The notes below the pieces were generated by a model. That model saw only the letters and a program-made list of their open reading frames with translations, searched no databases and was not told where the DNA came from. Made by a program: the position numbers and the translations under genes. A DNA stretch of 53,219 nt from Rhodocyclaceae bacterium (GTDB lineage: Bacteria; Pseudomonadota; Gammaproteobacteria; Burkholderiales; Rhodocyclaceae), in NCBI GenBank assembly GCA_016791105.1, contig JAEUNM010000002.1, positions 1-53,219 of the forward strand, given 5' to 3'. Positions within the stretch are counted from its first letter, which is position 1. Every line of letters starts with the position of its first letter. Below are positions 8,160 through 22,533 of the stretch, piece by piece.

Positions 8160-8849
8160 ATGGCCTACCTTTTCGCGCCCTTTGTGACAAGCTTGCCCAT
8201 CGCCGGCTCGGCGCTGCGTTTCCCGTTGCGCAGGGTTTGGTGCATAGGCCGCAATTACGCCGACCATGTGAAGGAAATGGGCCAGGCCGCGCTACCTCAG
8301 GCGCCGGTCATATTCGGCAAGCCGGCTGACGCGGTGGTGGCGGAGGGCGGGGCGATCCCATTTCCTTGCGCAACCGTCGATCTGCACCACGAGGTGGAAC
8401 TGGTGGTGGCGATCGGGCAGGACGGCTTTCGTATCGCGCCCGAAGCGGCGCTGCAGCACGTGTACGGCTACGCGGTGGGGATAGATTTCACGCGGCGCGA
8501 CCTGCAGCAGGCCGCCAAGGCGCGCGGCGAGCCCTGGGAAACCGCCAAATCATTCGACCGCAGCGCGCCGGTCGGGGTGATCCAGCCGGCAAGCGCCTGC
8601 GGTCATCCGGCCAGCGGCGCGATACACCTCAGCGTGAATGGCAAACTGCGCCAGCAGGGCGACCTCGCGCAAATGATCTGGAGGGTGCCGGCGCTTATCG
8701 CGCAGGTGTCCCGGCTATTCGAATTGCACGCCGGCGACCTGCTATTTACCGGCACCCCGGCCGGCGTCGGGGCGGTGGTCGCCGGAGACCGGCTGGAGGC
8801 CGAAATTGAAGGGGTGGGCACGCTCGCGGTGACGCTCACGGCGCCCTGA
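8160..8849 (+). CDS. Fumarylacetoacetate hydrolase (FAH) family protein, short type
   Basis: A 229-residue single-domain FAH-fold enzyme of the FAHD1/YcgM type. These act on 2,4-diketo acids such as acylpyruvates or oxaloacetate, cleaving a C-C bond or decarboxylating. Visible family features are [13 protein letters not shown] near the N-terminus, the metal-binding E-x-E in [11 protein letters not shown], the Asp in [12 protein letters not shown], and the C-terminal [13 protein letters not shown]. Length matches the family. The substrate cannot be told from sequence; no aromatic degradation genes are nearby. It lies just before the rpsF operon with an intervening promoter candidate. Confidence 0.85.
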   Translation: MAYLFAPFVTSLPIAGSALRFPLRRVWCIGRNYADHVKEMGQAALPQAPVIFGKPADAVVAEGGAIPFPCATVDLHHEVELVVAIGQDGFRIAPEAALQHVYGYAVGIDFTRRDLQQAAKARGEPWETAKSFDRSAPVGVIQPASACGHPASGAIHLSVNGKLRQQGDLAQMIWRVPALIAQVSRLFELHAGDLLFTGTPAGVGAVVAGDRLEAEIEGVGTLAVTLTAP

Positions 8850-8861
8850 GCGCAGCGCCTC

Positions 8862-8891
8862 TTGCCGGCATGGTGCGCAATTTGCTAAACT
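8862..8891 (+). promoter_or_regulatory. Candidate promoter of the rpsF operon
   Basis: TTGCCG at 8862-8867 and TAAACT at 8886-8891 are separated by 18 bases, each matching the sigma-70 consensus at four of six positions. The expected start near 8898 leaves a leader of about 60 bases before rpsF. Autoregulation by S6:S18 binding to this leader is known in other bacteria, but I did not identify the binding structure. Confidence 0.4.
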
Positions 8892-8961
8892 AGCAGGCTT
8901 TCCTTGCTCCACCGGAATCGCATGCCGGGGGGCTTTTGTTCCAAATCCACAAGGAGTGTTC

Positions 8962-9345
8962 ATGCGACATTATGAAATCGTGTTCATCGTCCACCCGGAC
9001 CAGAGCGAACAGGTGCCGGCGATGATAGAGCGCTATCGCACGCTGGTTGCCGGCCGCAACGGCAAAATCCATCGCCTCGAAGACTGGGGCCGGCGCCAGT
9101 TGGCCTATCCGATCCAGAAAGTTCACAAGGCGCATTACGTGCTCATGAATATCGAGTGCGACAGCGAAACCGTGAGCGAACTCGAGCAGGCGTTCCGCTT
9201 CAATGACGCGGTGCTGCGCCACCTGGCCGTCACCACCAAAAAGGCCGTGACCACGCCTTCGCCGATGATGAAGGAAGAAAAGGCCAAGTCGCTCACCGGA
9301 AGCCCCGCCGCCGAGGAGAAACCCGCTGCCGAACCCGCCGCCTGA
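8962..9345 (+). CDS. rpsF: 30S ribosomal protein S6
   Basis: A 127-residue S6 protein that binds 16S rRNA with S18 in the small-subunit platform. The start [18 protein letters not shown] is characteristic, and the central [12 protein letters not shown] and HYVLMNIE strands are present. The last 30 residues are a Lys/Glu/Pro/Ala-rich tail, normal for proteobacterial S6. The ATG at 8962 is preceded by AAGGAG at 8951-8956, so the GTG at 8956 is not needed. First gene of the rpsF-priB-rpsR-rplI operon. Confidence 0.97.
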   Translation: MRHYEIVFIVHPDQSEQVPAMIERYRTLVAGRNGKIHRLEDWGRRQLAYPIQKVHKAHYVLMNIECDSETVSELEQAFRFNDAVLRHLAVTTKKAVTTPSPMMKEEKAKSLTGSPAAEEKPAAEPAA

Positions 9346-9376
9346 GGCGAGTGTCGAAACCGGCCCGCCCAACGAG

Positions 9377-9664
9377 TTGCAATTATCCGGGCGGATCGCG
9401 GAATTGGGCGTCTTGCGCTACACGCCGGCCGGTGCGCCGGTGGTCGAAGGCAAATTGTCGCATCGCTCGCAGTGCCTGGAAGCGGGCATCGCGCGCAACG
9501 TGGAATGCGATTTCGCATTTTTGCTGATCGGCCCGCAAGCCGCGCTCTTTGCCGCGCTGCCCCTGGGAACGCAGCTGGTCTGCGCCGGTTTCGTGGCACG
9601 CCGCAGCCGTCACAGCAGCGCACCCGTATTGCATATCACACGATTTGACGTGAAGGACAACTGA
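9377..9664 (+). CDS. priB: Primosomal replication protein N (PriB)
   Basis: A protein of about 95 residues with the OB fold of PriB, an SSB-like protein that stabilises PriA on DNA during replication restart. [19 protein letters not shown] at the start and [11 protein letters not shown] at the end fit the betaproteobacterial family. The start is uncertain. The first usual start codon after the in-frame stop at 9269 is TTG at 9377, and it lacks a clear Shine-Dalgarno. A CTG at 9326, within rpsF, would add 17 residues. Coupled translation from rpsF is plausible. rpsR begins one base after the stop. Confidence 0.88.
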   Translation: MQLSGRIAELGVLRYTPAGAPVVEGKLSHRSQCLEAGIARNVECDFAFLLIGPQAALFAALPLGTQLVCAGFVARRSRHSSAPVLHITRFDVKDN

Positions 9665-9665
9665 C

Positions 9666-9944
9666 ATGGCATTCCGTCCCGCCAGCAAACAGAACACCAA
9701 CAAGCGCCGCGACGACCGCGGCCGCGGCCTGTTCAAGCGCCGCAAATACTGCCGCTTCAGCGCCGAAAAAATTGCAGAAATCGACTACAAGGACGTCGAT
9801 CTGCTGAAAGATTTCATCACCGAAACCGGCAAGATCATGCCGGCCCGCATCACCGGCACGCGGGCGCGCTTCCAGCGCCAGTTGTCGGTTGCGATCAAGC
9901 GCGCGCGCTTCCTGGCGCTGCTGCCGTTCTCGGACCAGCACTGA
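9666..9944 (+). CDS. rpsR: 30S ribosomal protein S18
   Basis: A 92-residue S18, partner of S6 in the platform of the small subunit. The core [21 protein letters not shown] and [15 protein letters not shown] match the family almost throughout. The N-terminal extension of about 20 residues (Arg/Asn/Lys-rich) is typical of proteobacteria. It sits between priB (one-base gap) and rplI (10-base gap). Confidence 0.97.
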   Translation: MAFRPASKQNTNKRRDDRGRGLFKRRKYCRFSAEKIAEIDYKDVDLLKDFITETGKIMPARITGTRARFQRQLSVAIKRARFLALLPFSDQH

Positions 9945-9954
9945 GGATACGGCC

Positions 9955-10404
9955 ATGCAAATCATACTGATGGAAAAAATCGCCAATCTCGGTGCGCTCG
10001 GCGACGTCGTCAAGGTGAAGGACGGTTTCGCGCGCAACTACCTGATTCCGCAGGGCAAGGCCAAGCGTGTCACGCCTGCCAGCCTGGCCGAATTCGAACA
10101 GCGCCGCGCGGAACTGGAAAAAGCCCAGGCCGACCGCCTGTCCGGTGCGCAAGCCCTGGCCGAAAAGCTCGGCGGCATTACGCTGCAACTTACCCGCAAA
10201 GCCGGGGTGGATGGCCGCCTGTTCGGTTCCGTCACCAATGCCGACGTGGCCGATGCGCTGGAAAAGCAGGGCATGGACGTGTCGCGCGCCATGGTGCGCA
10301 TGCCGAACGGCCCGATCAAGGCGGTGGGCGACAGCCAGGTGGAAGTGGTGCTGCACACCGAGGTCCATGCGACCGTCACGGTTACCGTGGTCGGCGAGTC
10401 CTGA
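9955..10404 (+). CDS. rplI: 50S ribosomal protein L9
   Basis: A 149-residue L9, a two-domain protein bound to 23S rRNA at the L1 side. The N-terminal domain shows [19 protein letters not shown] and [13 protein letters not shown]; a long helix at about 41-76 connects to the C-terminal domain ending [13 protein letters not shown]. Length is exactly that of Escherichia coli L9. The ATG at 9955 sits 10 bases after rpsR. It is the last gene of the operon, followed by a strong intrinsic terminator. Confidence 0.97.
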   Translation: MQIILMEKIANLGALGDVVKVKDGFARNYLIPQGKAKRVTPASLAEFEQRRAELEKAQADRLSGAQALAEKLGGITLQLTRKAGVDGRLFGSVTNADVADALEKQGMDVSRAMVRMPNGPIKAVGDSQVEVVLHTEVHATVTVTVVGES

Positions 10405-10421
10405 GCTGCAAAGCAGTCCCG

Positions 10422-10450
10422 AAAAAGCCGCCTGCGGGCGGCTTTTTTTT
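10422..10450 (+). terminator. Rho-independent terminator of the rpsF operon
   Basis: The stem AAGCCGCC/GGCGGCTT has a TGC loop and is followed by a run of T to 10450. It lies 18 bases after the rplI stop, and the A-run before the stem makes it nearly symmetrical. Confidence 0.92.
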
Positions 10451-10519
10451 ACCTGTTTTGAAAAACGCAAGCCATGGCGGCCCGGTTACCATGCCAGCAT
10501 TTCAGCAAGGAGAACCCGC

Positions 10520-11410
10520 ATGAAATTACTGCGCTATGGGCCGCCCGGCCAGGAAAAACCGGCGGCTCTGGATCGTTCGGGCCGCCTGCGCGATTTGTCC
10601 GCCGTGGTGCCCGACATTGCCGGCGCCACGCTCGCGCCGCCCGCGCTGGCGCGGCTCGCCGCGCTCGATCTCGACTCCTTGCCGGAAGTGCCGCAGGGGG
10701 TGCGCCTGGGCGCTTGCGTAGGCGGGGTGCGCAATTTGCTGTGCATAGGGCTCAACTATTCCGACCACGCCGCAGAAGCGGGCCTCAAGCTGCCGACCCA
10801 GCCGCTCGTGTTCAGCAAGCACACCTCGGCGCTGGCGGGGCCGGACGATCCTATCGTGCTGGGTGCCGGCTCGGAAAAAGGCGACTGGGAAGTCGAACTG
10901 GGCGTGGTGATAGGCAGCCCCTGCTGGCACGTCTCTGCGGCCGAAGCCCTTGACTATGTGGCCGGCTATTGCCTTGTGAATGACGTGTCCGAGCGGGCCT
11001 GGCAAATGGAAATGGAAGGCCAGTGGATCAAGGGCAAAAGCTCGTTTTCATTTGCGCCGGCGGGGCCCTGGCTGCTTACGCGCGACGAGGTGCCGGACCC
11101 GCAGGCGATAGACCTGTGGCTGGATGTAAATGGCCGCCGCATGCAGACCGGTACCACCAGCCGCATGATTTTCGGCGTGGCTGAAATAGTCGCCTACCTG
11201 AGCCGCTTCATGGCCCTGCTGCCGGGCGATCTGATCGCCACCGGCACGCCGCCCGGCGTGGGTTTAGGGTTCAAGCCGCCGATATTTCTGCGTGCCGGGG
11301 ATAGCGTGCGCCTGGGTGGCAGCGGGCTGGGCGAACAAAACCAGCGCGTGGTCGCATTCCGGCCGGAAATGGCCGCGGCCTGGCGGCGCGGCGAAGTTCC
11401 GCCGGCTTAG
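10520..11410 (+). CDS. Fumarylacetoacetate hydrolase (FAH) family protein, long type
   Basis: A 296-residue two-domain FAH-family protein, resembling the enzymes annotated as ureidoglycolate lyase or 2,4-diketo-3-deoxy-L-fuconate hydrolase. The N-terminal domain spans about 1-70 (MKLLRYGPPGQEKPAALD). The catalytic domain shows CIGLNYSDHAAEAG, metal ligands in DWEVELGVVIG, the Asp in YCLVNDVSERAWQ and GDLIATGTPPGVGLG near the C-terminus. AAGGAG at 10507-10512 supports the ATG at 10520. It is set off from rplI by a terminator, so it has its own promoter. The substrate is not determinable here. Confidence 0.85.
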   Translation: MKLLRYGPPGQEKPAALDRSGRLRDLSAVVPDIAGATLAPPALARLAALDLDSLPEVPQGVRLGACVGGVRNLLCIGLNYSDHAAEAGLKLPTQPLVFSKHTSALAGPDDPIVLGAGSEKGDWEVELGVVIGSPCWHVSAAEALDYVAGYCLVNDVSERAWQMEMEGQWIKGKSSFSFAPAGPWLLTRDEVPDPQAIDLWLDVNGRRMQTGTTSRMIFGVAEIVAYLSRFMALLPGDLIATGTPPGVGLGFKPPIFLRAGDSVRLGGSGLGEQNQRVVAFRPEMAAAWRRGEVPPA

Positions 11411-11519
11411 TCGCCGCTTGCCGGCACGGCGGGGCCGGCCGCGGTGGTATCATGGCGGCCGCGCGCCAGCGCGCCGCCCGCCGCCTCATCCTCCGCAGCA
11501 AGCTGAATACGATCCCGAA

Positions 11520-14500
11520 GTGCGTCTCAACAAGCTAAAGCTGGCCGGCTTCAAAACTTTTGTCGATCCGACCACGATTTTGCTGCCCGGGCAACTGGTG
11601 GGCGTGGTCGGGCCCAATGGCTGCGGCAAATCCAATGTGATCGACGCCGTGCGCTGGGTGCTGGGCGAATCGCGTGCCTCGGCACTGCGCGGCGAATCCA
11701 TGCAGGACGTGATTTTCAACGGCTCCAACACGCGCAAACCGGTGGGCCGCGCCTCGGTGGAAATGGAATTCGACAACAGCTTGGGCCGTGCTGCCGGGCA
11801 GTGGTCGCAATACGCCGAAATTGCCATCCGCCGCGTCATGGAGCGCGACGGCCAGTCCGACTATTTCATCAACGGCCTGCGCGTGCGGCGCCGCGACGTG
11901 ATAGATGTTTTCCTGGGTACCGGGCTGGGGCCGCGTGCCTACGCGATCATCGAACAAGGCATGATTTCGCGCATCATCGAAGCCAAGCCGGAAGAACTGC
12001 GTCTATTCCTCGAAGAAGCCGCCGGTGTCACCAAATACCGCGAGCGCCGCAAGGAAACCGAACATCGTCTGGAAGACGCACGCGAAAATCTGGCGCGTAT
12101 CGAAGACATACGCAACGAACTGGGTTACCAAATCCAGAAGCTCACCGGCCAGGCCGAAATCGCCCAGCAATACCGCGACATGAAAGAACGGCTGGCGTCC
12201 TCGCAGGCCCTGCTGTGGCTTTTGAAACGCAACGCCGGCCGCAACGAAGCCGAACGCTGTGCGCGCGAAGCGGCCGCCAGCCAGCTACTGCTCGACGAAC
12301 AGGGCACACAGGTAACCGAACTGGAAGCCCGGCTGGTCGTGCTGCGCGAAGAACATTACCGCGCCTCCGACGCCGTGCATGCGGCGCAGGGCGAACTTTA
12401 TGCCGCCAATGCCGAAGTGGCGCGCATCGAGGCGGATTTGCGCCGTGCCGGCGACAGCCGCCAGCGCCTGGATGCGCGCCTCGCGCAACTTGAAGCCGAA
12501 CAGAAAAACTGGCGCGAGCGGCAGGAGAACCACGAGCGCGATTACGCGCGCTGGCAGGACCTTGCCGAACATGCGGCGATGCGCGCCGAAACGGCAGAAG
12601 CCCGCCACGCCGAATGCGCCGAACAGCTTCCCGCTGCCGAAGGCGCACAGGGCGAGGCGGAAGCGGCCGCGGCGGCCCTGCGGCGCGAACTGGCGCAGGC
12701 CGAGCAGGCCCAGCGCGTGGAAGAAACCCAGCGCGCCAGCGCCCAGCGCGCGCTGGAAGCGCTGGCGGCTCGGCGGCGGCGCACGGATGACGATGCCGCG
12801 GCCGATCATGCGCCCGACGCCGCTGCCGTCGAAGCGAGCCGCGAGCGCGTCTATCTGGCCGGCGAACAGCAGCATTCGGCGCACGCGCGCATGCAGGACG
12901 CTGCCGCGCTGACGCAGGAATTGCAACAGTCCCTGCGTACCGCGCAGGAAGCCGAGCGGCAGGCCAATCGCGCACTGACCGGGTTGCGTGCGCGTTCAGA
13001 GGCGCTCGCGCAACTGCAGGCGCGCACGCGCGCGGGCGGCAAGCTGGGCGACTGGCTCGCCGCGCTGGGCCTGGCCGCTGCCGAACCGATGTGGCGTGCC
13101 CTGGAAGTGGAAGCCGGGTGGGAGGCAGCGCTGGAAGCCGTGCTGCGTGAACGCCTGGCCGCCTTGCGTGCCGATGCCGATACCGCCGCGCGTGCCCTGG
13201 CGACGCCCCCGCCGGCCACGCTGGCGCTGGTGCATGCTGGCGCGCCGCAGGCTGCCGGCAGCGCGGCGGCCGGCCTGGCCGGCAAGGTGCGTTGTGCCGA
13301 CCCGTACTGGCAGGCCTGCCTGCAGCAGTGGCTGGAAGGCGTCGAATGCGTGGAAGATGCCGCGGCGCTGTTGGCCGCCGGCCCGGCGGGCGCCGCGCGG
13401 GCCTGGGTGGACCGGGCCGGGCGCCTGGTGACGCGCGAGGCGCTCCTGTTTTATGCGCCCGACGCGCGTACCCAGGGGGTGCTAGAACGCCAGCGCGAAA
13501 TTGAAGATTTGTCCGTGCAACTGGCCGGCGCGGAACAGACCGCGGTGAGCGCGCGCGACGCCGAACACCGGCTTGAACAGCAGGTGCAGGCGCAAAACCA
13601 GGAACAGAGCGACGCACGGCGCGCCATGCAGGACGCCACGGCGCAATTGCACGCGGCCGAACTGGAAGCCATGAAACTCGGGCAGTTATTCGCGCGTCAC
13701 GAAGAGCGGCTGGCGCGGCGCGCCGCCGACCGCGCCGAAATCGACAGCGCCGAAACGTCCGAACGTCAGCGCGTGGAACATAGCGAATTGCAGATCGCGC
13801 GCGCCACCGAACTGGTGGAACGCCTGCGTGAGGGCCTGGAGGATGCCGCGGCAGCCCAGCGCGAGGCCGAACAGCGCCTGCGCGACGCCCGCGCGCAGGA
13901 ACAGGCGGCCGCGCGCGAGGCGCAGGAAGCAAAATTTACCGAGCGCGAATGTGCCGCCAAACTGAGCGACCTGTCCGCCAATCGCGCGCTGGCGGCACGC
14001 GAAATCGAACGTATCGCGACCGAATTATCGGCCGCCGCGGCCGAACGCGCGGCCATTGATCTGACCGCGCTGGACGAATTTCTGCAGGACGCCTTGCGCA
14101 CCAAACTGGGCCGCGAACAAGTGCTGGCGGATTTGCGGCGCGGCATGGAAGACCTTGCGGCGCGCTTGGCGGAATCGGAACAGATCCGCCTCAAAACCGA
14201 ACACGGACTGGCCCCGCTGCGCGACAAACTGGCCGACCTGCGCCTCAAACAGCAGGCGGCGGAACTGGCCGTTCAGCAGTACGGCGAACGTCTGACTGAG
14301 GCCGGCGCCGACGAACACGCGCTGCTGCCCAAACTGACGCGCGATTTACGCGAATCCGGCCTGAATGCCGACATCGGCCGCCTCACCCGCGAAATCGACG
14401 CGCTCGGCCCGGTCAATCTGGCGGCCCGGGAAGAACTGGATACGGCAAGTAAACGCAAACAATTTCTCGACGAACAACACGCAGATCTGGCCGAGGCGAT

Positions 14501-15026
14501 CAGCACCCTGGAAAATGCCATCCGCCGCATAGACCGCGAAACGCGCACGCAACTGCAGGATACCTATGACCGCGTCAATGCGGAATTCGGCCGCCTGTTT
14601 CCGGAACTGTTCGGCGGCGGCGAGGCCAAGCTGGTCATGACGGGCGAAGAAATTCTGGACGCCGGGGTACAGGTCATGGCGCACCCGCCCGGCAAGAAAA
14701 ATGCGAGTATTCACCTCTTGTCCGGCGGCGAAAAGGCACTAACGGCGATCGCGCTGGTGTTTGCGATGTTTCGCCTCAATCCGGCGCCGTTCTGCATGCT
14801 AGACGAGGTGGATGCGCCGCTCGACGACAGCAATACCGTGCGCTTCTGCGAAATGGTTAAACGCATGTCGGGCGAAACGCAATTCGTGTTCATCAGCCAC
14901 AACAAGATCACCATGGAAATGGCCGCGCAATTGATAGGCGTGACCATGCAGGAACGCGGCGTATCGCGCGTCGTGGAAGTCGATGTCGAACAGGCGCTGC
15001 GCATACGCGACGAAATCGCGGCATGA
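11520..15026 (+). CDS. smc: Chromosome partition protein SMC
   Basis: An 1,168-residue SMC ATPase, core of the SMC-ScpAB condensin that organises and segregates the chromosome. The N-terminal head has Walker A GPNGCGKSN at residues 31-39. Two Glu/Arg/Ala-rich coiled-coil arms flank a hinge at about 510-650. The C-terminal head has the signature LSGGEKALTAIAL starting at residue 1067, Walker B FCMLDEVDAPLDD and the D-loop. The start is the GTG at 11520, giving VRLNKLKLAGFKTF as in other SMCs; upstream in-frame codons encode a Pro/Arg-rich stretch that does not look like protein. zipA follows after 65 bases. Confidence 0.96.
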   Translation: MRLNKLKLAGFKTFVDPTTILLPGQLVGVVGPNGCGKSNVIDAVRWVLGESRASALRGESMQDVIFNGSNTRKPVGRASVEMEFDNSLGRAAGQWSQYAEIAIRRVMERDGQSDYFINGLRVRRRDVIDVFLGTGLGPRAYAIIEQGMISRIIEAKPEELRLFLEEAAGVTKYRERRKETEHRLEDARENLARIEDIRNELGYQIQKLTGQAEIAQQYRDMKERLASSQALLWLLKRNAGRNEAERCAREAAASQLLLDEQGTQVTELEARLVVLREEHYRASDAVHAAQGELYAANAEVARIEADLRRAGDSRQRLDARLAQLEAEQKNWRERQENHERDYARWQDLAEHAAMRAETAEARHAECAEQLPAAEGAQGEAEAAAAALRRELAQAEQAQRVEETQRASAQRALEALAARRRRTDDDAAADHAPDAAAVEASRERVYLAGEQQHSAHARMQDAAALTQELQQSLRTAQEAERQANRALTGLRARSEALAQLQARTRAGGKLGDWLAALGLAAAEPMWRALEVEAGWEAALEAVLRERLAALRADADTAARALATPPPATLALVHAGAPQAAGSAAAGLAGKVRCADPYWQACLQQWLEGVECVEDAAALLAAGPAGAARAWVDRAGRLVTREALLFYAPDARTQGVLERQREIEDLSVQLAGAEQTAVSARDAEHRLEQQVQAQNQEQSDARRAMQDATAQLHAAELEAMKLGQLFARHEERLARRAADRAEIDSAETSERQRVEHSELQIARATELVERLREGLEDAAAAQREAEQRLRDARAQEQAAAREAQEAKFTERECAAKLSDLSANRALAAREIERIATELSAAAAERAAIDLTALDEFLQDALRTKLGREQVLADLRRGMEDLAARLAESEQIRLKTEHGLAPLRDKLADLRLKQQAAELAVQQYGERLTEAGADEHALLPKLTRDLRESGLNADIGRLTREIDALGPVNLAAREELDTASKRKQFLDEQHADLAEAISTLENAIRRIDRETRTQLQDTYDRVNAEFGRLFPELFGGGEAKLVMTGEEILDAGVQVMAHPPGKKNASIHLLSGGEKALTAIALVFAMFRLNPAPFCMLDEVDAPLDDSNTVRFCEMVKRMSGETQFVFISHNKITMEMAAQLIGVTMQERGVSRVVEVDVEQALRIRDEIAA

Positions 15027-15091
15027 AAGCGCAGGCTTGATCGGCCCGCAACAATGCGGCAAAACAAAATACCTGGGGTAACACGAAAAAT

Positions 15092-19085
<3,994 letters not shown>

Positions 19086-19114
19086 AATTTTCGCCGCGCA
19101 AAGAGGACACCCGA

Positions 19115-19669
19115 ATGACCACCATGAGCGCCGAAGAAGCCGACATCGTGCTGCGCGAAGCCGACGTGATTTATTCCGAACAGGAAGTGGGTGTGGCCCT
19201 GGCGCGGCTCGCCGCCGAAATTACCGGGCGTCTGGCCGGCAAGCACCCGCTGGTGCTGGCGGTGATGGGCGGCGCGGTGGTATTTACGGGGCAGTTGTTG
19301 CCGCTGCTCAAATTCCCGCTCGATTTCGATTACATCCACGTCTCGCGCTACGGGCGTGCCACCAGCGGCGGGGCTTTGCGCTGGGTGGCGGCGCCGCACG
19401 AAAATGTGGCGGGCCGCGTGGTGCTGGTGCTGGACGACATACTGGACGAAGGCGTCACCCTGGCGGCGATACGCGAACGCATCATGGACCTGGGTGCGCT
19501 GGAATGCCTGGCCGCGGTATTTACCGACAAGACCATAGACAAGCCCAAAGCCAGCCATGCCGATTTCGTGGGGCTGGAATTGCCCAACCGTTACGTGTTC
19601 GGCTTTGGCATGGACGTGAAAGGCAAGTGGCGCAACCTGCCGGCGATTTACGCCCTGGCCGGGCACTGA
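19115..19669 (+). CDS. hpt: Hypoxanthine-guanine phosphoribosyltransferase
   Basis: A 184-residue type I phosphoribosyltransferase for purine salvage. The PRPP-binding motif VVLVLDDILDEGVTL is complete. AVMGGAVVFTGQLLP and the flexible-loop segment DYIHVSRYGRATSGG match the HGPRT family. Guanine versus hypoxanthine preference cannot be told. It ends the plus-strand block; a small GC hairpin follows, with dolP convergent. Confidence 0.9.
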   Translation: MTTMSAEEADIVLREADVIYSEQEVGVALARLAAEITGRLAGKHPLVLAVMGGAVVFTGQLLPLLKFPLDFDYIHVSRYGRATSGGALRWVAAPHENVAGRVVLVLDDILDEGVTLAAIRERIMDLGALECLAAVFTDKTIDKPKASHADFVGLELPNRYVFGFGMDVKGKWRNLPAIYALAGH

Positions 19670-19675
19670 ATCCGA

Positions 19676-19691
19676 GGCGGCAAGCGCCGCC
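19676..19691. terminator. Small GC hairpin between convergent hpt and dolP
   Basis: GGCGGC and GCCGCC pair around an AAGC loop in the 28 bases between the two convergent stop codons. No T-run follows on either strand, so function as a terminator is only suggested by position. Confidence 0.35.
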
Positions 19692-19697
19692 CGGAGC

Positions 19698-20342
19698 TCA
19701 CTTGGCGGGCGAACCGCTGGTTTTTTGTTCGGCCGGGCGCGTATCGAGCTGGCGCGCGGTATCGCCGGACACGATTTCAAATACGCGCACCACTTTCAGC
19801 ACGCCGGAGGTGGTGCGCGCGACCTCGGTTGCCGCGTCGGCTTCGCCCTGCGTCACGATTCCCAACAGATAACACACACCGGCTTCGGTGACCACCTTCA
19901 CGGCGTTGACGGAAAAGCGCTGCGAGTCGAGAAAGCGCGCCTTCACCTTGGAGGTGATGTAGGTGTCGTTGCTGCGCTCGCTCAAAGAACTGACTCCGGT
20001 GGCGCGCAGTTCGTTCACGATGCCTTTGACGTTACTGATTTCGCCTGCCAGGCGGCCCGCTTCGTCGCGCGCAGCCTGGTCCGGCACTTCTCCGGTGAGC
20101 AGCACGGTGCGGTTGTAGCTGGTGGCATTGACGTGCGCGCGGTCGCCGAAGCGTGCTTTGATCTTGTCTTCCACCTTCCACTCGATCGCTTCGTCATCGA
20201 CGTAGGCGCCCGTGCTGCGGCGGTCCGCGATCATGAGTGCGCCGGACGCCACACCGGTCGCGACGACGGGGAAACAGCCGGCCAGTAGCGGCGGCAGCAG
20301 GCCCAGGGCCGTTGCCAGAAGGTAAGGCTGTATGCGTTTCAT
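19698..20342 (-). CDS. dolP: DolP/YraP-type outer-membrane lipoprotein with two BON domains
   Basis: A 214-residue lipoprotein with a signal peptide and lipobox ending LAGC, lipidated at C23. Two BON domains follow at about 50-115 and 120-190; each has the expected hydrophobic strands (VLLTGEVPDQAARDEAGRLA, CYLLGIVTQGEADAATEVA). DolP in Escherichia coli localises to division sites and maintains the outer membrane. The adjacent SIS-domain gene upstream on the same strand is the usual neighbour in proteobacteria. The C-terminal tail is polar and disordered. Confidence 0.87.
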   Translation of the reverse strand: MKRIQPYLLATALGLLPPLLAGCFPVVATGVASGALMIADRRSTGAYVDDEAIEWKVEDKIKARFGDRAHVNATSYNRTVLLTGEVPDQAARDEAGRLAGEISNVKGIVNELRATGVSSLSERSNDTYITSKVKARFLDSQRFSVNAVKVVTEAGVCYLLGIVTQGEADAATEVARTTSGVLKVVRVFEIVSGDTARQLDTRPAEQKTSGSPAK

Positions 20343-20482
20343 GGTGCGTTGTTCTCCTGTATCGGGTTTGGGCTTTTATGCGGGCCGATGATGCTAAGGC
20401 TGCGGGCTGACTTGCGCCGCTACGCCGCGTCGGCTCCGGCCACGCGCATGGGAGGGCAGCGCAACACCTGGGGCCGCCGAGT

Positions 20483-21884
<1,402 letters not shown>

Positions 21885-21900
21885 GAAGTGCAGAACCGGC

Positions 21901-22533
21901 ATGAGCGAGGCCCCGGCCTTCGTTACCGCGGCGCGACTGGGGCTCGCCTCCTGCCCGGACTGTGCCCTGGTGCAGCGGCTGGGTGCAGACGGCCGCGGCC
22001 GCTGCCCGCGCTGCCATGCTTTCGTCACGCTGCGCAAACCCAACAGCTTGCCCCGCACCTGGGCTTTTCTGCTCGCCGCGACTGTGCTCTACCCGATTGC
22101 CAATCTGCTGCCCATCATGCGCTCCGGCAATTTGTTCAATGCTCAAGACGACACCATCCTGAGCGGAATTGCCTACCTTTGGGTGAGCGGTTCCTGGCCG
22201 CTCGCGCTGGTGGTATTCGTTGCCAGCGTGCTGGTGCCGCTGCTGAAAATCATCGCGCTCAGCTGGCTCGCGCTGAGCGTGCAGCGCCACGCGCGGCGGC
22301 ACCGGCGGCAGCGCACGCATTTATATCGGCTGGTTGAACTGGTGGGGCGCTGGTCCATGCTGGACATATTCGTCGTCACCTTGCTGTCCGCGCTGGTGCA
22401 GTTGAATTCGCTGGCCGAGGTATCGGCCGGGCCGGGGGCGCTGGCGTTCGCGGGGGTGGTGGTGTTCACCATGCTCGCCTCGCACAGTTTCGATCCGCGA
22501 CTGATCTGGGACGGCGCCGGGCGCGATGACTGA
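21901..22533 (+). CDS. pqiA: PqiA-family membrane protein, second of two
   Basis: A 210-residue PqiA-domain protein homologous to its upstream neighbour, with CPDC and CPRC at residues about 19-41 and the family hallmarks FLLAATVLYPIANLLPIMR and GRWSMLDIFVVTLLSALVQL. Having two separate single-domain PqiA proteins instead of one fused protein is common outside enterobacteria. It overlaps pqiB by eight bases, so stoichiometric production with PqiB is likely. Confidence 0.85.
   Translation: MSEAPAFVTAARLGLASCPDCALVQRLGADGRGRCPRCHAFVTLRKPNSLPRTWAFLLAATVLYPIANLLPIMRSGNLFNAQDDTILSGIAYLWVSGSWPLALVVFVASVLVPLLKIIALSWLALSVQRHARRHRRQRTHLYRLVELVGRWSMLDIFVVTLLSALVQLNSLAEVSAGPGALAFAGVVVFTMLASHSFDPRLIWDGAGRDD

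Noticed and set aside
12142..13932. A 596-codon minus-strand frame inside smc.
   Set aside because: Its composition is Arg/Pro/Ala-only with no domain; it mirrors the coiled-coil codons of smc.
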